Source of the DNA: Alphaproteobacteria bacterium
GTDB lineage: Bacteria > Pseudomonadota > Alphaproteobacteria > Rhodobacterales > Rhodobacteraceae
Direction of reading: 5' to 3'
Length of the DNA stretch: 55,911 nt
Assembly: GCA_016869875.1 (NCBI GenBank)
Contig: VGDE01000003.1
Location: 1 to 55,911 of the forward strand
Below, in pieces: positions 1 through 8,427 of the stretch; positions within the stretch are counted from its first letter, which is position 1, and the number at the start of each line of letters is the position of its first letter. The notes beneath the pieces are model-generated. The model searched no databases. It saw only the letters and a list, made by a program, of their open reading frames with translations, and was not told the DNA's origin. A program made the position numbers and the translations under genes.

Positions 1-192
1 CGGGGGGTGGTGCGGCCCGCAGCCGAAGGCGAGGACACGGCCCCCGGTGGAGACGACGCCGCAGGCGGCGCTTGTCTTTTGACAGGGCCGATCAGGTCTG
101 TTGGCGGATATGAAATGAAAGATCGTCGGGGTGGGGGTGAGCGCGGGCCTTGGCCCGCGTCGATCCCCCGGCCCGTCCGCAGGATCAGACAC

Positions 193-215
193 AAGCCCGG
201 CGTCCAGCCGGGCTT
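193..215. terminator. Hairpin, likely terminator
   Basis: A 9-bp perfect stem (193-201 pairing with 207-215) has a 5-nt loop and ends in a short T run on the plus strand. It lies just beyond the 3' end of the minus-strand gene at 251. Bases 1-250 otherwise show no convincing gene. A second short GC hairpin (142-149 with 152-159, 2-nt loop) sits upstream. I read the 193-215 hairpin as a transcription end point; which strand it serves is uncertain. Confidence 0.5.
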
Positions 216-250
216 TCTAATCCTCTATCTTTGGCCGGAGCTATCTAGCG

Positions 251-1501
251 CTAAGGGGAGTTCCTAACGATCCAAGTTTTGATCCGGACAAGCTCCTCGG
301 CCATTTGTTTTTTCTCACGTTCTTGGCGGGCGGCAATGCGCGCCTTTGCAGCCATCGACTGAACAGGCTTGTCACGGGCAAAAATGGTGCGAAGCACAGG
401 TGCCGAACACAGGACTTCGGCTTGTCTCTCGTAGATGATCGGAATGGTAACGGGTGAGGATTTAGCTGAGGCTTTCTTTCTAGATGCCCCGTCTGGATTA
501 AGCCGAGCCTCTATTGACACTAGGCGATCCCGAATGGCCGTTGAAATCTTCGTCCCCGCAGCGTCCTCAAAAAGCTCTGGCAGATCTAAGACGTCCTCTC
601 CCTCTACGTCACTCAATAGAGCGGCTCGATTGACAGAAGCCACGTGATGCCGCCCCAAGCTGATAGCGGCCTCAAGGATCAGCTGCTTTCGAATGCCGAC
701 ATTCTCCGGGCATAGAAACAACTCCTTCATCTTCTCAAAATTCTGCATGAAAATGCCGATGTTCGCGCTTGCCTTGAATGCAGACAAACGGACACGCGGA
801 GATTTTGCCGTGCAGAGTTGGATGATGAAGCCCCTCACATCCGGGTCATGTCCGTGAAGACTAGATGCAATTGTCGTGAATTTTTCAATCAACGACGTGT
901 TCTCACTCTGTCGCGCGAAGATGCTTAACATCAGTTCGCGGAGTTCGATGCGGGAGGTGGTGATGCTCCTGAGGAAGTAGAATAGGTCGGTGCGCTTGGT
1001 TAGGTCGATGTCGTCGGCAAGTAGCTTCTGGCAGAGGATTGCCGCGGTCTCTCGGTCAGCCTTCTTAAGGATCGAGTGCCTCTCCCGCTGATTTCTATAT
1101 CGTTCATGTAGCCAGCCGGATATTTCAAAGGGATCGCCTTCGAGTAGAGTGCGATACATGCGTGCGGCCATCGGGTTTTCTTTGAAGAGCAAGAATTCTC
1201 GGTAGTAGGACGCAAAGCATGATCCTTGGAGGTCGGCCCCCTCAAAGTTGGTGCTGCTGTCGAAGATGATGTCAGTTCCGTAGCTACCACGCAGGTCTGC
1301 GCCGCGAAAATCGAACCCGCGCAAGTCTGCCATCGAAAAATCAACATTCCGAAGGTCACTGAAGCGAAAGTCCCGCACAGGATCAAGGCGCAGCGTGGCG
1401 CATGTTTCCGAAAATTCTCCCGATGTCCCGGCGACGCTCTTGAAGGCTGCTTCAATATCTTCGGGATTCAGAAGGTCTTGAAGACTAGCGTCACTCTTCA
1501 T
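251..1501 (-). CDS. Pentapeptide-repeat protein with helical C-terminal domain
   Basis: This protein of about 416 residues has a pentapeptide-repeat stretch near its N-terminus, with consecutive units such as DLRNV, DFSMA, DLRGF, DFRGA and DLRGS. Such units stack into a right-handed beta helix. The rest looks alpha-helical, with Leu/Ala-rich segments resembling HEAT-like helices, and the last ~30 residues are rich in Lys, Arg and Glu. No catalytic motif was recognised. I chose the ATG at 1501, which overlaps the upstream gene by 11 nt; an in-frame ATG at 1561 would overlap it by 71 nt. The tight overlap implies translational coupling and a joint function with that gene. The function is unknown; a protein-binding scaffold or a defence component is possible. 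Confidence 0.7.
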   Translation of the reverse strand: MKSDASLQDLLNPEDIEAAFKSVAGTSGEFSETCATLRLDPVRDFRFSDLRNVDFSMADLRGFDFRGADLRGSYGTDIIFDSSTNFEGADLQGSCFASYYREFLLFKENPMAARMYRTLLEGDPFEISGWLHERYRNQRERHSILKKADRETAAILCQKLLADDIDLTKRTDLFYFLRSITTSRIELRELMLSIFARQSENTSLIEKFTTIASSLHGHDPDVRGFIIQLCTAKSPRVRLSAFKASANIGIFMQNFEKMKELFLCPENVGIRKQLILEAAISLGRHHVASVNRAALLSDVEGEDVLDLPELFEDAAGTKISTAIRDRLVSIEARLNPDGASRKKASAKSSPVTIPIIYERQAEVLCSAPVLRTIFARDKPVQSMAAKARIAARQEREKKQMAEELVRIKTWIVRNSP

Positions 1502-2255
1502 CTGGTAGCTCGATGTTCGCTGAGGACAATGTGATTTCGCCGACGAACTTTCCGTTTCCACGGACCGCAGAATCTATCGACTTCGCAATGAATATGTTCA
1601 GCAGGCGGCGCTGTGTCGTGTTGAACCGCTCAAAATACTTCCAGGAAAGCGGGTCCTTCATGACTTGGCTGATCGCCACATCCCTTTGCCTGACGGTAGC
1701 ACGCGCTAGTACAGCTGTTCGATTAGCTCTCTCTGTGCGTGTGAATCGCATCAAACTGTCGCTCTCTAGATATGTCCCGTCGAGCCGACTTTCATCCTCT
1801 TCTCTAACTTCCCAACGGAGGTTTGGCAGCGCCTTCACTCGATGGTGCACCAAGCGGTCATGTCTGGTCAGGACCGTTTCACGCTGCACCGCCGCCTTGA
1901 CCTCGCCTGAAGCAGAGGCTCCAAGCGCAGGACCAGTAATGTCGAGATTTGCGTGTGCTGACGCGTTGAAAGCAGTGGCTACCTTATTCTCTTGAGTAGT
2001 AACCCTGTCCATTTCGGAAGTCTGTTGCTTGCGTGGCTCACCAAGGCGGCTGCCAGGAACTGGTATTGCTCCCTCCAAGTCCAAGTATAGCGTCAGTTTA
2101 GATATTGAGATCTCGCAGCTCTCTTCGTCTAGATCGACGTCTCCTGAGGCCAGACGCAATTCAACAATGCAATCTAATTCGCCCTCCGGCGTTTCCGAAG
2201 GCACAACCCGAATGACCAACTCGCATAGCTCTGAAAAGGCGTTCCTAGTATTCAT
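1491..2255 (-). CDS. Hypothetical protein, partner of the pentapeptide-repeat gene
   Basis: A 254-residue soluble protein that I do not recognise. The N-terminal ~75 residues are acidic and beta-rich, ending near a GAIPVPGSRLG segment. The middle is Thr/Ala-rich and the C-terminal half is charged and helical. There is no signal peptide or membrane segment. The gene is the first of a two-gene unit and overlaps the downstream gene by 11 nt. About 155 bp of AT-richer DNA separates it from umuC, and its promoter should lie there. The conserved linkage of two unknown genes next to plasmid SOS genes makes an accessory or defence role conceivable, but nothing in the sequence proves it. Confidence 0.65.
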   Translation of the reverse strand: MNTRNAFSELCELVIRVVPSETPEGELDCIVELRLASGDVDLDEESCEISISKLTLYLDLEGAIPVPGSRLGEPRKQQTSEMDRVTTQENKVATAFNASAHANLDITGPALGASASGEVKAAVQRETVLTRHDRLVHHRVKALPNLRWEVREEDESRLDGTYLESDSLMRFTRTERANRTAVLARATVRQRDVAISQVMKDPLSWKYFERFNTTQRRLLNIFIAKSIDSAVRGNGKFVGEITLSSANIELPDEE

Positions 2256-2410
2256 GTGATTTTCCTGACTAGGGCCATTACAAAACTGCTAAAAAACCCA
2301 GGTGCTTGTACTATACGACAACCGTTATAATCCATACTTGCGTGAAAAGCAGAGGCAGTGGCGATCAAGGTGATGGGGTCCATTGCGTGATATAATAAGT
2401 CACCTGAACG

Positions 2411-3697
2411 TCACACCCGCAAAGTAGGTAGCTCGCTGATCCGCGTTGTGTAGCGCGGCGACCGATGGTCGGCCTTAGTCGCCCAGGATCGGCTAACGCC
2501 TTCCCGTGCCAGCACCATCGTCTTCTTGCCGAAGCGGTCATTGATCGCATCGAGTGCGTCTGTCAGGCGCGCGTCGCGTGGCCTATCCGGGGGAAACAGC
2601 ATGACGGGTCGGTCGGCCTCGGCCAGCAGGTCATCGAGGATGATCCCGGCCTTGGTGTAGCCATAGCCGTTTCCGGACGGATCGCCTTTCCAGCCCCGCC
2701 GCGCAGCGGCCACGGCGGCATCCACCAGGTCGAATGTATGGTTTGACATGGGCCGCAGGCGGATGCTGCGCGAAAAGGAATGGCGCGGCCTGTCGGGCTT
2801 GTGCGGGTTGGTGTGGTAGAACACCGTCATCGTGCCTGCCACCAAGCCGTGCTGCCGCAGCTTCTCGGCCGCCCGTGTGGCATGAGCGCTGATGGCTTGG
2901 GCCAAGGTGTCAAAGCTGGTCATGGGCGTGCCCGCGGAGCGGGTGACGGCCATGCCCTTGCGCTGTGGGGGCACGTCCTCAAAATCTATGCAAGGTATCC
3001 CACGCAGCTCGGCCACCAGGCGTTCCAGAACAACCGTGCCGATCTTCCGACCTAAGGCCAAAGGCAGGTCGCGCAGCTCGGCGGCAGAGTTGATCCCCTG
3101 GGCCTTCAGCTTGGCCTCGGTCGCGGACCCGACGCCCCAGATTTCTCCAATGGGAATGCGGCGCATCACATAGTCCCGCACATCCTGGTCCATGAGATTG
3201 CAGACGCCGGAAAAGAGTGGGTTCTTCTTGGCAGCATAGTTCGCCAGCTTGGCAAGCGTCTTGGTAGGGGCGATGCCTACGCAGGTTGGAATGCCGGTCT
3301 CGGTTCTAACCGCATCCCGCATCCGTGCGGCATGGGCCTCCATGCGATCCCCGAAGCCGGATAAATCGACAAAGCTTTCGTCAATTGAGTATGTCTCAAG
3401 GCGCGGGGAATAGCTGTGCAGGACCTCGGTGACTCTACGACTTACGTCACCATACAGCGTGTAATTACTTGATAATGTTATAATTCCATGTCTCTTTATC
3501 AAATCTCTGATTTTGAAAACAGGTTCGCCCATTTTTACAAATTGCTTCGCTTCTTCGCTACGGGCGACTGCACAACCGTCATTGTTCGATAGAACAATGA
3601 CGGGGATGCCACGCAACGACACATCAAACAGACGTTCACAGCTGACGTAGAAATTGTTGCAGTCGATCAGCGCAATGGGTCGGTCGGATTGCTCCAC
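2411..3697 (-). CDS. umuC: DNA polymerase V catalytic subunit UmuC
   Basis: A Y-family translesion polymerase of about 428 residues, the usual size for UmuC. With UmuD' it copies past DNA lesions during the SOS response. The N-terminus carries the DCNNFYVSCER metal-binding motif, followed by VLSNNDGCAVARS and the catalytic YSIDESFVDL motif. A helix-hairpin-helix-like IPIGEIWGVG segment and the little-finger domain follow. The open frame continues upstream through umuD, but I chose the GTG at 3697: it follows a GGGGCAGG ribosome-binding site and lies 12 nt after the umuD stop. Start and spacing fit a umuDC operon driven by the SOS box upstream of umuD. Plasmid-borne umuDC usually raises survival and mutation after damage. 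Confidence 0.93.
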   Translation of the reverse strand: MEQSDRPIALIDCNNFYVSCERLFDVSLRGIPVIVLSNNDGCAVARSEEAKQFVKMGEPVFKIRDLIKRHGIITLSSNYTLYGDVSRRVTEVLHSYSPRLETYSIDESFVDLSGFGDRMEAHAARMRDAVRTETGIPTCVGIAPTKTLAKLANYAAKKNPLFSGVCNLMDQDVRDYVMRRIPIGEIWGVGSATEAKLKAQGINSAAELRDLPLALGRKIGTVVLERLVAELRGIPCIDFEDVPPQRKGMAVTRSAGTPMTSFDTLAQAISAHATRAAEKLRQHGLVAGTMTVFYHTNPHKPDRPRHSFSRSIRLRPMSNHTFDLVDAAVAAARRGWKGDPSGNGYGYTKAGIILDDLLAEADRPVMLFPPDRPRDARLTDALDAINDRFGKKTMVLAREGVSRSWATKADHRSPRYTTRISELPTLRV

Positions 3698-3708
3698 CGT
3701 ACCTGCCC

Positions 3709-4143
3709 CTATTCGATGGGCAGGCGGCGGACCACGCCGGCGACAACCCCCCATATCTCGGTCGTCTCCGTGACCGGGATTGTGGCATAGCCATCCGCTC
3801 GGGCGCGCGGATCGAGAAACCAAACGCCATCGCGCTTGGCGAGCTTCTTGACGGTAATGGCGCCATCGACCACCGCGACGACGATACGGCCATGGCGGCG
3901 CTTGCCTGCGCGATCCACGGCGATCAGGTCGCCGTCCAGGATACCCTCTGCCTCCAGACTGTCGCCGGACACGCGCCACCAGAAGGTCGCATGTTCATGC
4001 CGCACCACCCACTTGATCGGGTCGATCGTATCCTCAAGATCATCCGCGGCAGGTGACGGAAAACCGGCTGGAACCGGCATGGATGCCAGGGGCACATGCC
4101 GGTCTACGAGCGTGATCTTGATAGGGCTTAAGTGCAGGGTCAT
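3709..4143 (-). CDS. umuD: Polymerase V autoproteolytic subunit UmuD
   Basis: A LexA-like S24 peptidase of 144 residues, close to E. coli UmuD (139). RecA-stimulated self-cleavage would make UmuD', the activating partner of UmuC. The likely cleavage site is Ala26-Gly27 (PVPAGF), where E. coli has Cys-Gly. The nucleophile is Ser62 in GDSLEAEGI and the general base is Lys99 in TVKKL, matching the E. coli Ser60/Lys97 spacing. The ATG at 4143 lies only 8 bp from an SOS box, so transcription must start at or very near the start codon. The next gene, umuC, starts 12 nt after the stop. First gene of the umuDC operon. Confidence 0.92.
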   Translation of the reverse strand: MTLHLSPIKITLVDRHVPLASMPVPAGFPSPAADDLEDTIDPIKWVVRHEHATFWWRVSGDSLEAEGILDGDLIAVDRAGKRRHGRIVVAVVDGAITVKKLAKRDGVWFLDPRARADGYATIPVTETTEIWGVVAGVVRRLPIE

Positions 4144-4151
4144 GGCTATTA

Positions 4152-4166
4152 GAACAATACGGGAAC
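4152..4166 (-). promoter_or_regulatory. LexA (SOS) box of umuDC
   Basis: On the minus strand this reads GTTC-N7-GTTC (seen as GAAC-N7-GAAC on plus). This is the direct-repeat LexA operator known from Rhodobacteraceae and other alphaproteobacteria. It ends 8 bp before the umuD ATG, so LexA binding would block transcription start. The exact motif and its position make the call strong. It also supports an alphaproteobacterial host. Confidence 0.85.
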
Positions 4167-4253
4167 ACCAGCCATAACCCGAACACCCCCTGCGGCGTCA
4201 AGGACAGATCATAAAAGTTAGCTCTTAGGCTTAACGTTGAGCCCCTACTGCTG

Positions 4254-4580
4254 TCAGATTGTCTGCATGGGCTTGATGTTTAAGCCGATGGTTTCGCCTG
4301 CGTACCGCGCCCCCATCATGAAGCCCGCAGCCCAAGTCCTGATACGGTTTTGGGCTTCGATAGGGTTATGGGTTTCGTCCTCGGAAAGCAGAAGCTCATA
4401 GACTGGAACCGGGTTCTCCCCGTCCCTAGTGTCGCAGAGGCTGAGCCTGATAACACTGTCAGCCATTGTTTCCTGCCCCCGATCCTCCAGCTCTGAAGCG
4501 GTCAGATGCTCCAGAACCAAAAAGCCTTTCGTCCCAGGTGGGGGAAGCACAGGCATGAACAGCGTAAGGTTCTCTTTCAT
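4254..4580 (-). CDS. Hypothetical protein
   Basis: A 108-residue protein of unknown function that I do not recognise. It starts at an ATG preceded by a strong AGGAGGAA ribosome-binding site. The middle is acidic (DTRDGENPVPVYELLLSEDE) and is followed by a helical, slightly hydrophobic segment (WAAGFMMGARYAG). There is no signal peptide. It lies upstream of umuDC with about 110 bp between them, and a separate SOS box precedes umuD, so the two are probably independent units. The ribosome-binding site and protein-like composition support a real gene. Confidence 0.6.
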   Translation of the reverse strand: MKENLTLFMPVLPPPGTKGFLVLEHLTASELEDRGQETMADSVIRLSLCDTRDGENPVPVYELLLSEDETHNPIEAQNRIRTWAAGFMMGARYAGETIGLNIKPMQTI

Positions 4581-4797
4581 TGCTTCCTCCTGTTTTGAAA
4601 GCTGCGCAGAAGGTCATGAAAACCTTACCACTGTCAATTGATCAATTTCCTCTACGCCAATCTTTGGGAAGCTCAAATGTTCCAGCACAGCCCCCGCCCT
4701 CTACGCGCGACTACTATCCAGTAAACGGTACAAAAATTATTCTAGCTCAACGCGGAGGTAGCTACCTGTATGCCAAAAAATAGCGTACAATGGCGTT

Positions 4798-4980
4798 ATG
4801 TCTTGGAAAGATCACCTGACGCCGCTTGAGCGGAATGAGCTTCTTGAAGCCGAACATCGCAAGATCGAGGTTGTAGGGGCTTACAATGCGATCTGGCGTA
4901 GGTTGAAGATTAGGTGCGATGCTAGGAAAAGGCGGCACGGAAGCAGGAGCGAAGACGATGGCAATGATGCATGTTCATAA
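4798..4980 (+). CDS. Small charged hypothetical protein
   Basis: A 60-residue, strongly charged and helical peptide starting MSWKDHLTPLERNELLEAE. It ends in a Lys/Arg-rich tail. The opening resembles small phage and plasmid proteins of unknown function that start MSWKDHLTP; this is recollection, not a search. No clear ribosome-binding site precedes the ATG. The end overlaps the following zinc-ribbon gene by about 20 nt. It is a plausible but unproven gene. Confidence 0.4.
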   Translation: MSWKDHLTPLERNELLEAEHRKIEVVGAYNAIWRRLKIRCDARKRRHGSRSEDDGNDACS

Positions 4981-5239
4981 CAATGATACCGAAATCAGCG
5001 CATCTCGCTTTTGTGGGCATTGCGGCACGGAGGTCAGTCAAGGCTACACAGTTTGCGCGGCGTGCGGCGCAAACTACCGTCGCAAGGGGCGGGGTCTTTT
5101 TATTGGCATCCTCTTGGCAGTCCTTGGTCTCCAGGCTCTTGTTACCGGGGAATGGGAAGGCGCGCTCGTTCTGCTTGGCGTAGGATTTTTGTTGATCCGT
5201 CATGCTCGCCAGCGTGCGTGGTATCGTAGGAACGCTTGA
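4958..5239 (+). CDS. Zinc-ribbon membrane protein
   Basis: A protein of about 93 residues with an N-terminal zinc ribbon made of two CxxC knuckles (CGHC and CAAC) about 14 residues apart. Two hydrophobic segments follow (GLFIGILLAVLGLQALV and EGALVLLGVGFLLI), then a basic tail, so it is probably a small inner-membrane protein. I chose the ATG at 4958 because AGGAG lies 8 nt upstream; the frame is open from 4919 but has no such site there. Zinc-ribbon plus two helices is a common accessory architecture with no fixed function. Confidence 0.7.
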   Translation: MAMMHVHNNDTEISASRFCGHCGTEVSQGYTVCAACGANYRRKGRGLFIGILLAVLGLQALVTGEWEGALVLLGVGFLLIRHARQRAWYRRNA

Positions 5240-5503
5240 CGGTTCTCTCTCTTTGCCAAGGTCTGAACCCGTCGTGATCAAGGTATTCACGTCAACGAAA
5301 AACCTATGTTCTGCGCTATCCCTGCTTGAAACGGTCTTGCATTACTGACCGGCTGCAACATGCTGTTTTCTCCAGCCATGCAACATCGCGTCACGAACAG
5401 TGGCTGAGGCTTTTGCCATAAAGGTTATGTGTCTGTGACGCATATTTCCCGCGCTTGTGCTTCGCTTATAACTTTCCCAAAATTACGATGGGGCCTGTCG
5501 GCG

Positions 5504-6256
5504 CTAGTTTTTAGCATAAGAATAAGAGGTAGCTTGGGATTCAGTCCGCTTGACGGACTCGCGTAAATCGATGGATTTTCCCAGCTGTGCGAGAGCCTTT
5601 CCAAGAGGGGAGTCACCGCACTGGAAAGCCGCATAGCCGCTAAGATCCAATGTTGCTTTGAACTCAGCCTCCATAGTGCTGCGATCAGAGCGTTCGCTTC
5701 CTTCATCGTCCGGCAAAGCGGGACGGCTTGCCCAACGTCCCAGAAGCGCCAGAGCGCGCTTTGGCGCCGATAGTCGATAAGCATTGCTGACTTGCCGAAC
5801 CTGCGGCCCACGGCCCTCATTCGGCGTAGGTTCGTACCGGCGCAGCCAGTCCAGAAAGCCATGATCGCGTAGCGCCTTCATGGCGCGAACAACGGCATCC
5901 CGCGACCGCTTCAGCTTGCCCGTGATCCAGTCAAGTGAAGGGTCTAGTCTGCCCGTCTTAAAGCTCACAAGATTGGCGAAAAGGGTCAGAAGCTCCAGAG
6001 CTACGCCACCCAAGGGGCCATTGCGCCGACCAGGCTTCTTGCCTTCCAGCTCGTAGCGTTGCGCGGCACGGAGGATTCTTTGAACCTCTTGGCGAGACGT
6101 GCCGTGCCAGAAAGACGCTTCACACGACCCTGCACGGCGAGAGTTACGGCGTATTGGGGTGCGGCCAGTTGCCTGATTGTCGGCGCCCGCGCCTGAAATC
6201 ACGCCCCCAAGGCGTTTGAAAAAAGTGCCGCCTGTTGCGGCTGCGGTTGTAGGCAT
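5504..6256 (-). CDS. repA: RepA-like plasmid replication protein (winged helix-turn-helix)
   Basis: A 250-residue protein that resembles replication protein A of small alphaproteobacterial plasmids. The recognisable part is a winged-helix segment at about residues 75-150 (GPLGGVALELLTLFANLVSF, then SRDAVVRAMKALRDHGFLDW, then RGPQVRQVSNAYR). The acidic C-terminus is less conserved. I chose the ATG at 6256, which follows GAGGAG by 8 nt, over the ATG at 6298. A GC hairpin (6428) and a ~300-bp AT-containing intergenic region lie upstream. If it is the initiator, the origin could be in or next to that region. I saw no clear iterons, and a different DNA-binding role is possible. Confidence 0.55.
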   Translation of the reverse strand: MPTTAAATGGTFFKRLGGVISGAGADNQATGRTPIRRNSRRAGSCEASFWHGTSRQEVQRILRAAQRYELEGKKPGRRNGPLGGVALELLTLFANLVSFKTGRLDPSLDWITGKLKRSRDAVVRAMKALRDHGFLDWLRRYEPTPNEGRGPQVRQVSNAYRLSAPKRALALLGRWASRPALPDDEGSERSDRSTMEAEFKATLDLSGYAAFQCGDSPLGKALAQLGKSIDLRESVKRTESQATSYSYAKN

Positions 6257-6427
6257 ATCCTGCTCCTCGAATTCAAGAAGCGCGGTGTCCGCAGGCAAGT
6301 CTCATCCGTTCGCACAGATGCGCTTTTGCTCTTGATTTTCGGGGACGGGAAGATAACTATAGCAGGTGAACAAGTGCTAATTCAGGTCGCCAAACCTGTG
6401 TTATCAACCTTAAGCCCCCTCGTGCGG

Positions 6428-6447
6428 ACCCCCGCGCGGGGGGTTTT
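6428..6447. terminator. GC hairpin with T run
   Basis: An almost perfect stem of C and G runs (left arm 6428-6435, right arm from 6436) is followed by TTTT on the plus strand. It looks like an intrinsic terminator. It sits between the RepA-like gene start and the end of the secreted-protein gene at 6578, in a 320-bp stretch (6257-6577) with no other gene seen. Confidence 0.5.
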
Positions 6448-6577
6448 GCTTTTGGGCTGGTCTTTTATCTGATTCTGCTCGTCCCTTTCCCCTTTACGGG
6501 CATTTTGCCGATCACCTTACGCATGCAAGGGGTTAGCGGCAATTCTTTGTGTAGCGGTCGGCGGCTCTTCACACGCA

Positions 6578-7132
6578 TCAGTACCTAACCCACTCGCTGG
6601 TATACGCGCCGGTATGGTCCTGCATCCGCAAGAGGATGGCCCGGAAGTTGCCGTATTCAGAGCTAAAGGCGTTGCCTGTATTCTCTGTCACCGCAGCACT
6701 AACCCAACTCGGGATATTGCTTTGTGCCTGCCGGACGAAGTCACCCTCGCTGTTGTAAAAATTTCGGAACGCGGATGTAGAGACTTCACGCCCGCCACTG
6801 CCGCTTTGGCTTCGCTTGGAAAGTTCCCAAACCTCAACGGCATCACGATACTGCCGGATTTCTGGAGTGAGACCGTCCGAGCCTAGGCTTGGAACGGGCA
6901 CTGACCCGCTACCACCCATCGGACAGTTCCAGAGCTGCAACGGCGGCTCAATCGGCCACGGCGTCACTCGCCGGATCACCTCGACCTGGGCGGCAGTACA
7001 TTCAGCCGATGGAGGGAACCCACCAGCCATGCACAAGAGGATTGCACAGTCGATTGGGTAGGCGTCCACTTTCGGCGCTGATGCTAGAGAGGCCGACGCG
7101 AACGCTGCTGCCGCTAGGTATTTCAGTTGCAT
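6578..7132 (-). CDS. Secreted hypothetical protein, TrbM-like region
   Basis: A 184-residue exported protein. The N-terminus is a signal peptide (KYLAAAAFASASLASAPKV). A short Cys-containing segment follows (CAILLCMAGGFPPSAEC), reminiscent of TrbM/KikA proteins of conjugative plasmids. The rest is polar and ends YTSEWVRY. I chose the ATG at 7132, six nt after GGAGG; the adjacent ATG at 7135 leaves only three nt. It follows a small secreted-protein gene and a recombinase gene in the same direction, probably one transcript. A role in conjugation or envelope function is inference from the weak Cys-pattern similarity. Confidence 0.6.
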   Translation of the reverse strand: MQLKYLAAAAFASASLASAPKVDAYPIDCAILLCMAGGFPPSAECTAAQVEVIRRVTPWPIEPPLQLWNCPMGGSGSVPVPSLGSDGLTPEIRQYRDAVEVWELSKRSQSGSGGREVSTSAFRNFYNSEGDFVRQAQSNIPSWVSAAVTENTGNAFSSEYGNFRAILLRMQDHTGAYTSEWVRY

Positions 7133-7199
7133 CATAGACCTCCGTTCGAGCGAGCTACCATAGGCAAACGACAGGTTACAACATAAATGAAATGTTGCA

Positions 7200-7487
7200 T
7201 CATTCAATTATGTTTCCTGCTATCGCGCTTTTGTACCGGTTATGCCACCGGTTGCCTTGTTGGATTATGTCGGCCTGAGACTGCTGCAAGCACAGCAAAT
7301 AGGCGTTCAGATCGTTGAAATAACGGTCATATTCATCCCTGACAGATAGACCGTAGTGAGTGAGTGCCTGTTCGTCCTCGATTGGATCATTCGGCGTTAC
7401 GCACAGATGAAGAACCTGCTGCATTGAGGGTTCAAGGCCCGGAGCCGTCATCTGACTTAGCGCCAGGATCGCGAGTCCAGCGATCAT
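7200..7487 (-). CDS. Small secreted hypothetical protein
   Basis: A 95-residue protein with a short N-terminal hydrophobic segment (MIAGLAILALSQMTAP), likely a signal peptide or anchor. A polar, helical mature part with two Cys follows (HLCVTP and YLLCLQQS). The ATG overlaps the stop of the recombinase gene (ATGA type), so the two are translationally coupled. The next gene, the TrbM-like secreted protein, starts 68 nt downstream. I do not recognise the family. Confidence 0.55.
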   Translation of the reverse strand: MIAGLAILALSQMTAPGLEPSMQQVLHLCVTPNDPIEDEQALTHYGLSVRDEYDRYFNDLNAYLLCLQQSQADIIQQGNRWHNRYKSAIAGNIIE

Positions 7488-8068
7488 TTTGAGGCATCCA
7501 ACTTCAGTGCAATGGCGCGCATAAGGGTAGCGCGGCTAACTCCAAGTGCCTTCGCTGCCTGAGCCTGTGTCATTTTCTTTGAGGCCAGCCAGTCTTGGGC
7601 CTGACGTATCTGTGCCGGGGTCAAAAGGCGTTTGCGTCCAAACTGGCTGCCTCGACTTCGGGCAGCTTCGAGTCCCGCTTTCGTTCGCTCTGCAATCAGA
7701 TCTCGTTCGAACTGAGCAATCATTGCAAAAACGTGGAAGATCATCCTGCCCTGCGGCGTTGTCGTGTCGATCAGCTCGTTTAGTGATCGGAGGCTGATGT
7801 TTCGGTCAGCTAGGTCATTGGCAATCGCGATCAGCTCCTTAACACTGCGCGCAAGCCGGTCCAGGCGCCAGACAACCAAAGTATCGTTGGCAGACAGCAC
7901 CCCCAAGAGCTTCTGCAGTTGCGGTCGGCCATTTTCATTTGCCCCGCTGCCCACCTCAGATACGATGTAGTCACACCTGGCCGCTTCAAGGGCATCGTTC
8001 TGTAGACGATGGTCTTGGCCGCTCGTCGATACGCGGGAATAGCCAACTGTCGCCACGTTTGCCCTCAT
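7484..8068 (-). CDS. Serine recombinase (resolvase/invertase family)
   Basis: A 194-residue small serine recombinase, the normal length. It would bind as a dimer and cut DNA through a serine-DNA link. The catalytic Ser is at residue 14 in GYSRVS, followed by the Arg-rich WRLDRLARS motif. The long helix holds GRMIFHVFAMIAQFERDLI and a C-terminal helix-turn-helix holds QAQAAKALGVSRATLMRAI. I chose the ATG at 8068; the frame is open to 8203 but that extension lacks conserved features. It may resolve plasmid multimers or belong to a lost Tn3-type transposon; no transposase is nearby. Confidence 0.85.
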   Translation of the reverse strand: MRANVATVGYSRVSTSGQDHRLQNDALEAARCDYIVSEVGSGANENGRPQLQKLLGVLSANDTLVVWRLDRLARSVKELIAIANDLADRNISLRSLNELIDTTTPQGRMIFHVFAMIAQFERDLIAERTKAGLEAARSRGSQFGRKRLLTPAQIRQAQDWLASKKMTQAQAAKALGVSRATLMRAIALKLDASK

Positions 8069-8427
8069 CAATGCTGCATAAGTCACCCCATAGTGGGCAT
8101 GCTGCAAAACTCGCTCATTTGACGGATTTTGCAACACGTTTGGCGTTGCTGCATCAACGATCGTTTTTGAACATTGCTGGCATGAGGGCAAAGAGGGGTG
8201 CATCCACTGATCCGCGCTAGGTCTCTTGAGCGCGGGGTCTGGAAGGATTTGCTAAGCTAAGAAAGCGGAATAACCTTTTGATCAGGCAGATTGGTTAATT
8301 TTGTGTTTTCGCTTGACTTGCCGAGGCACGGTACAAGTTACCCAGGCTATTCGTTCGGCCGTAACGCGCACTGGTCGGCTGCGTAGCGGGCGGTGGGGTT
8401 CACCAAAGTCCAAACTGGTCTCCCGAC
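8069..8427. other. Intergenic region upstream of recombinase; possible recombination site
   Basis: No gene was found here. The part next to the recombinase (8090-8180) has short inverted repeats such as TGCAAAA at 8103-8109 with TTTTGCA at 8127-8133, which could be recombinase binding subsites. I could not define a full three-subsite res. The right part (8230-8420) shows no structure I can name. Confidence 0.3.

Noticed and set aside
7..267. An 86-codon plus-strand frame at the left edge
   Set aside because: No family resemblance and Gly/Pro/Arg-rich composition of non-coding GC-rich DNA; it overlaps the end of the pentapeptide gene region.
8069..8203. Tn3-type res site and terminal repeat
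   Set aside because: Only one short inverted repeat (TGCAAAA/TTTTGCA) was found, with no transposase and no 38-bp terminal repeat.
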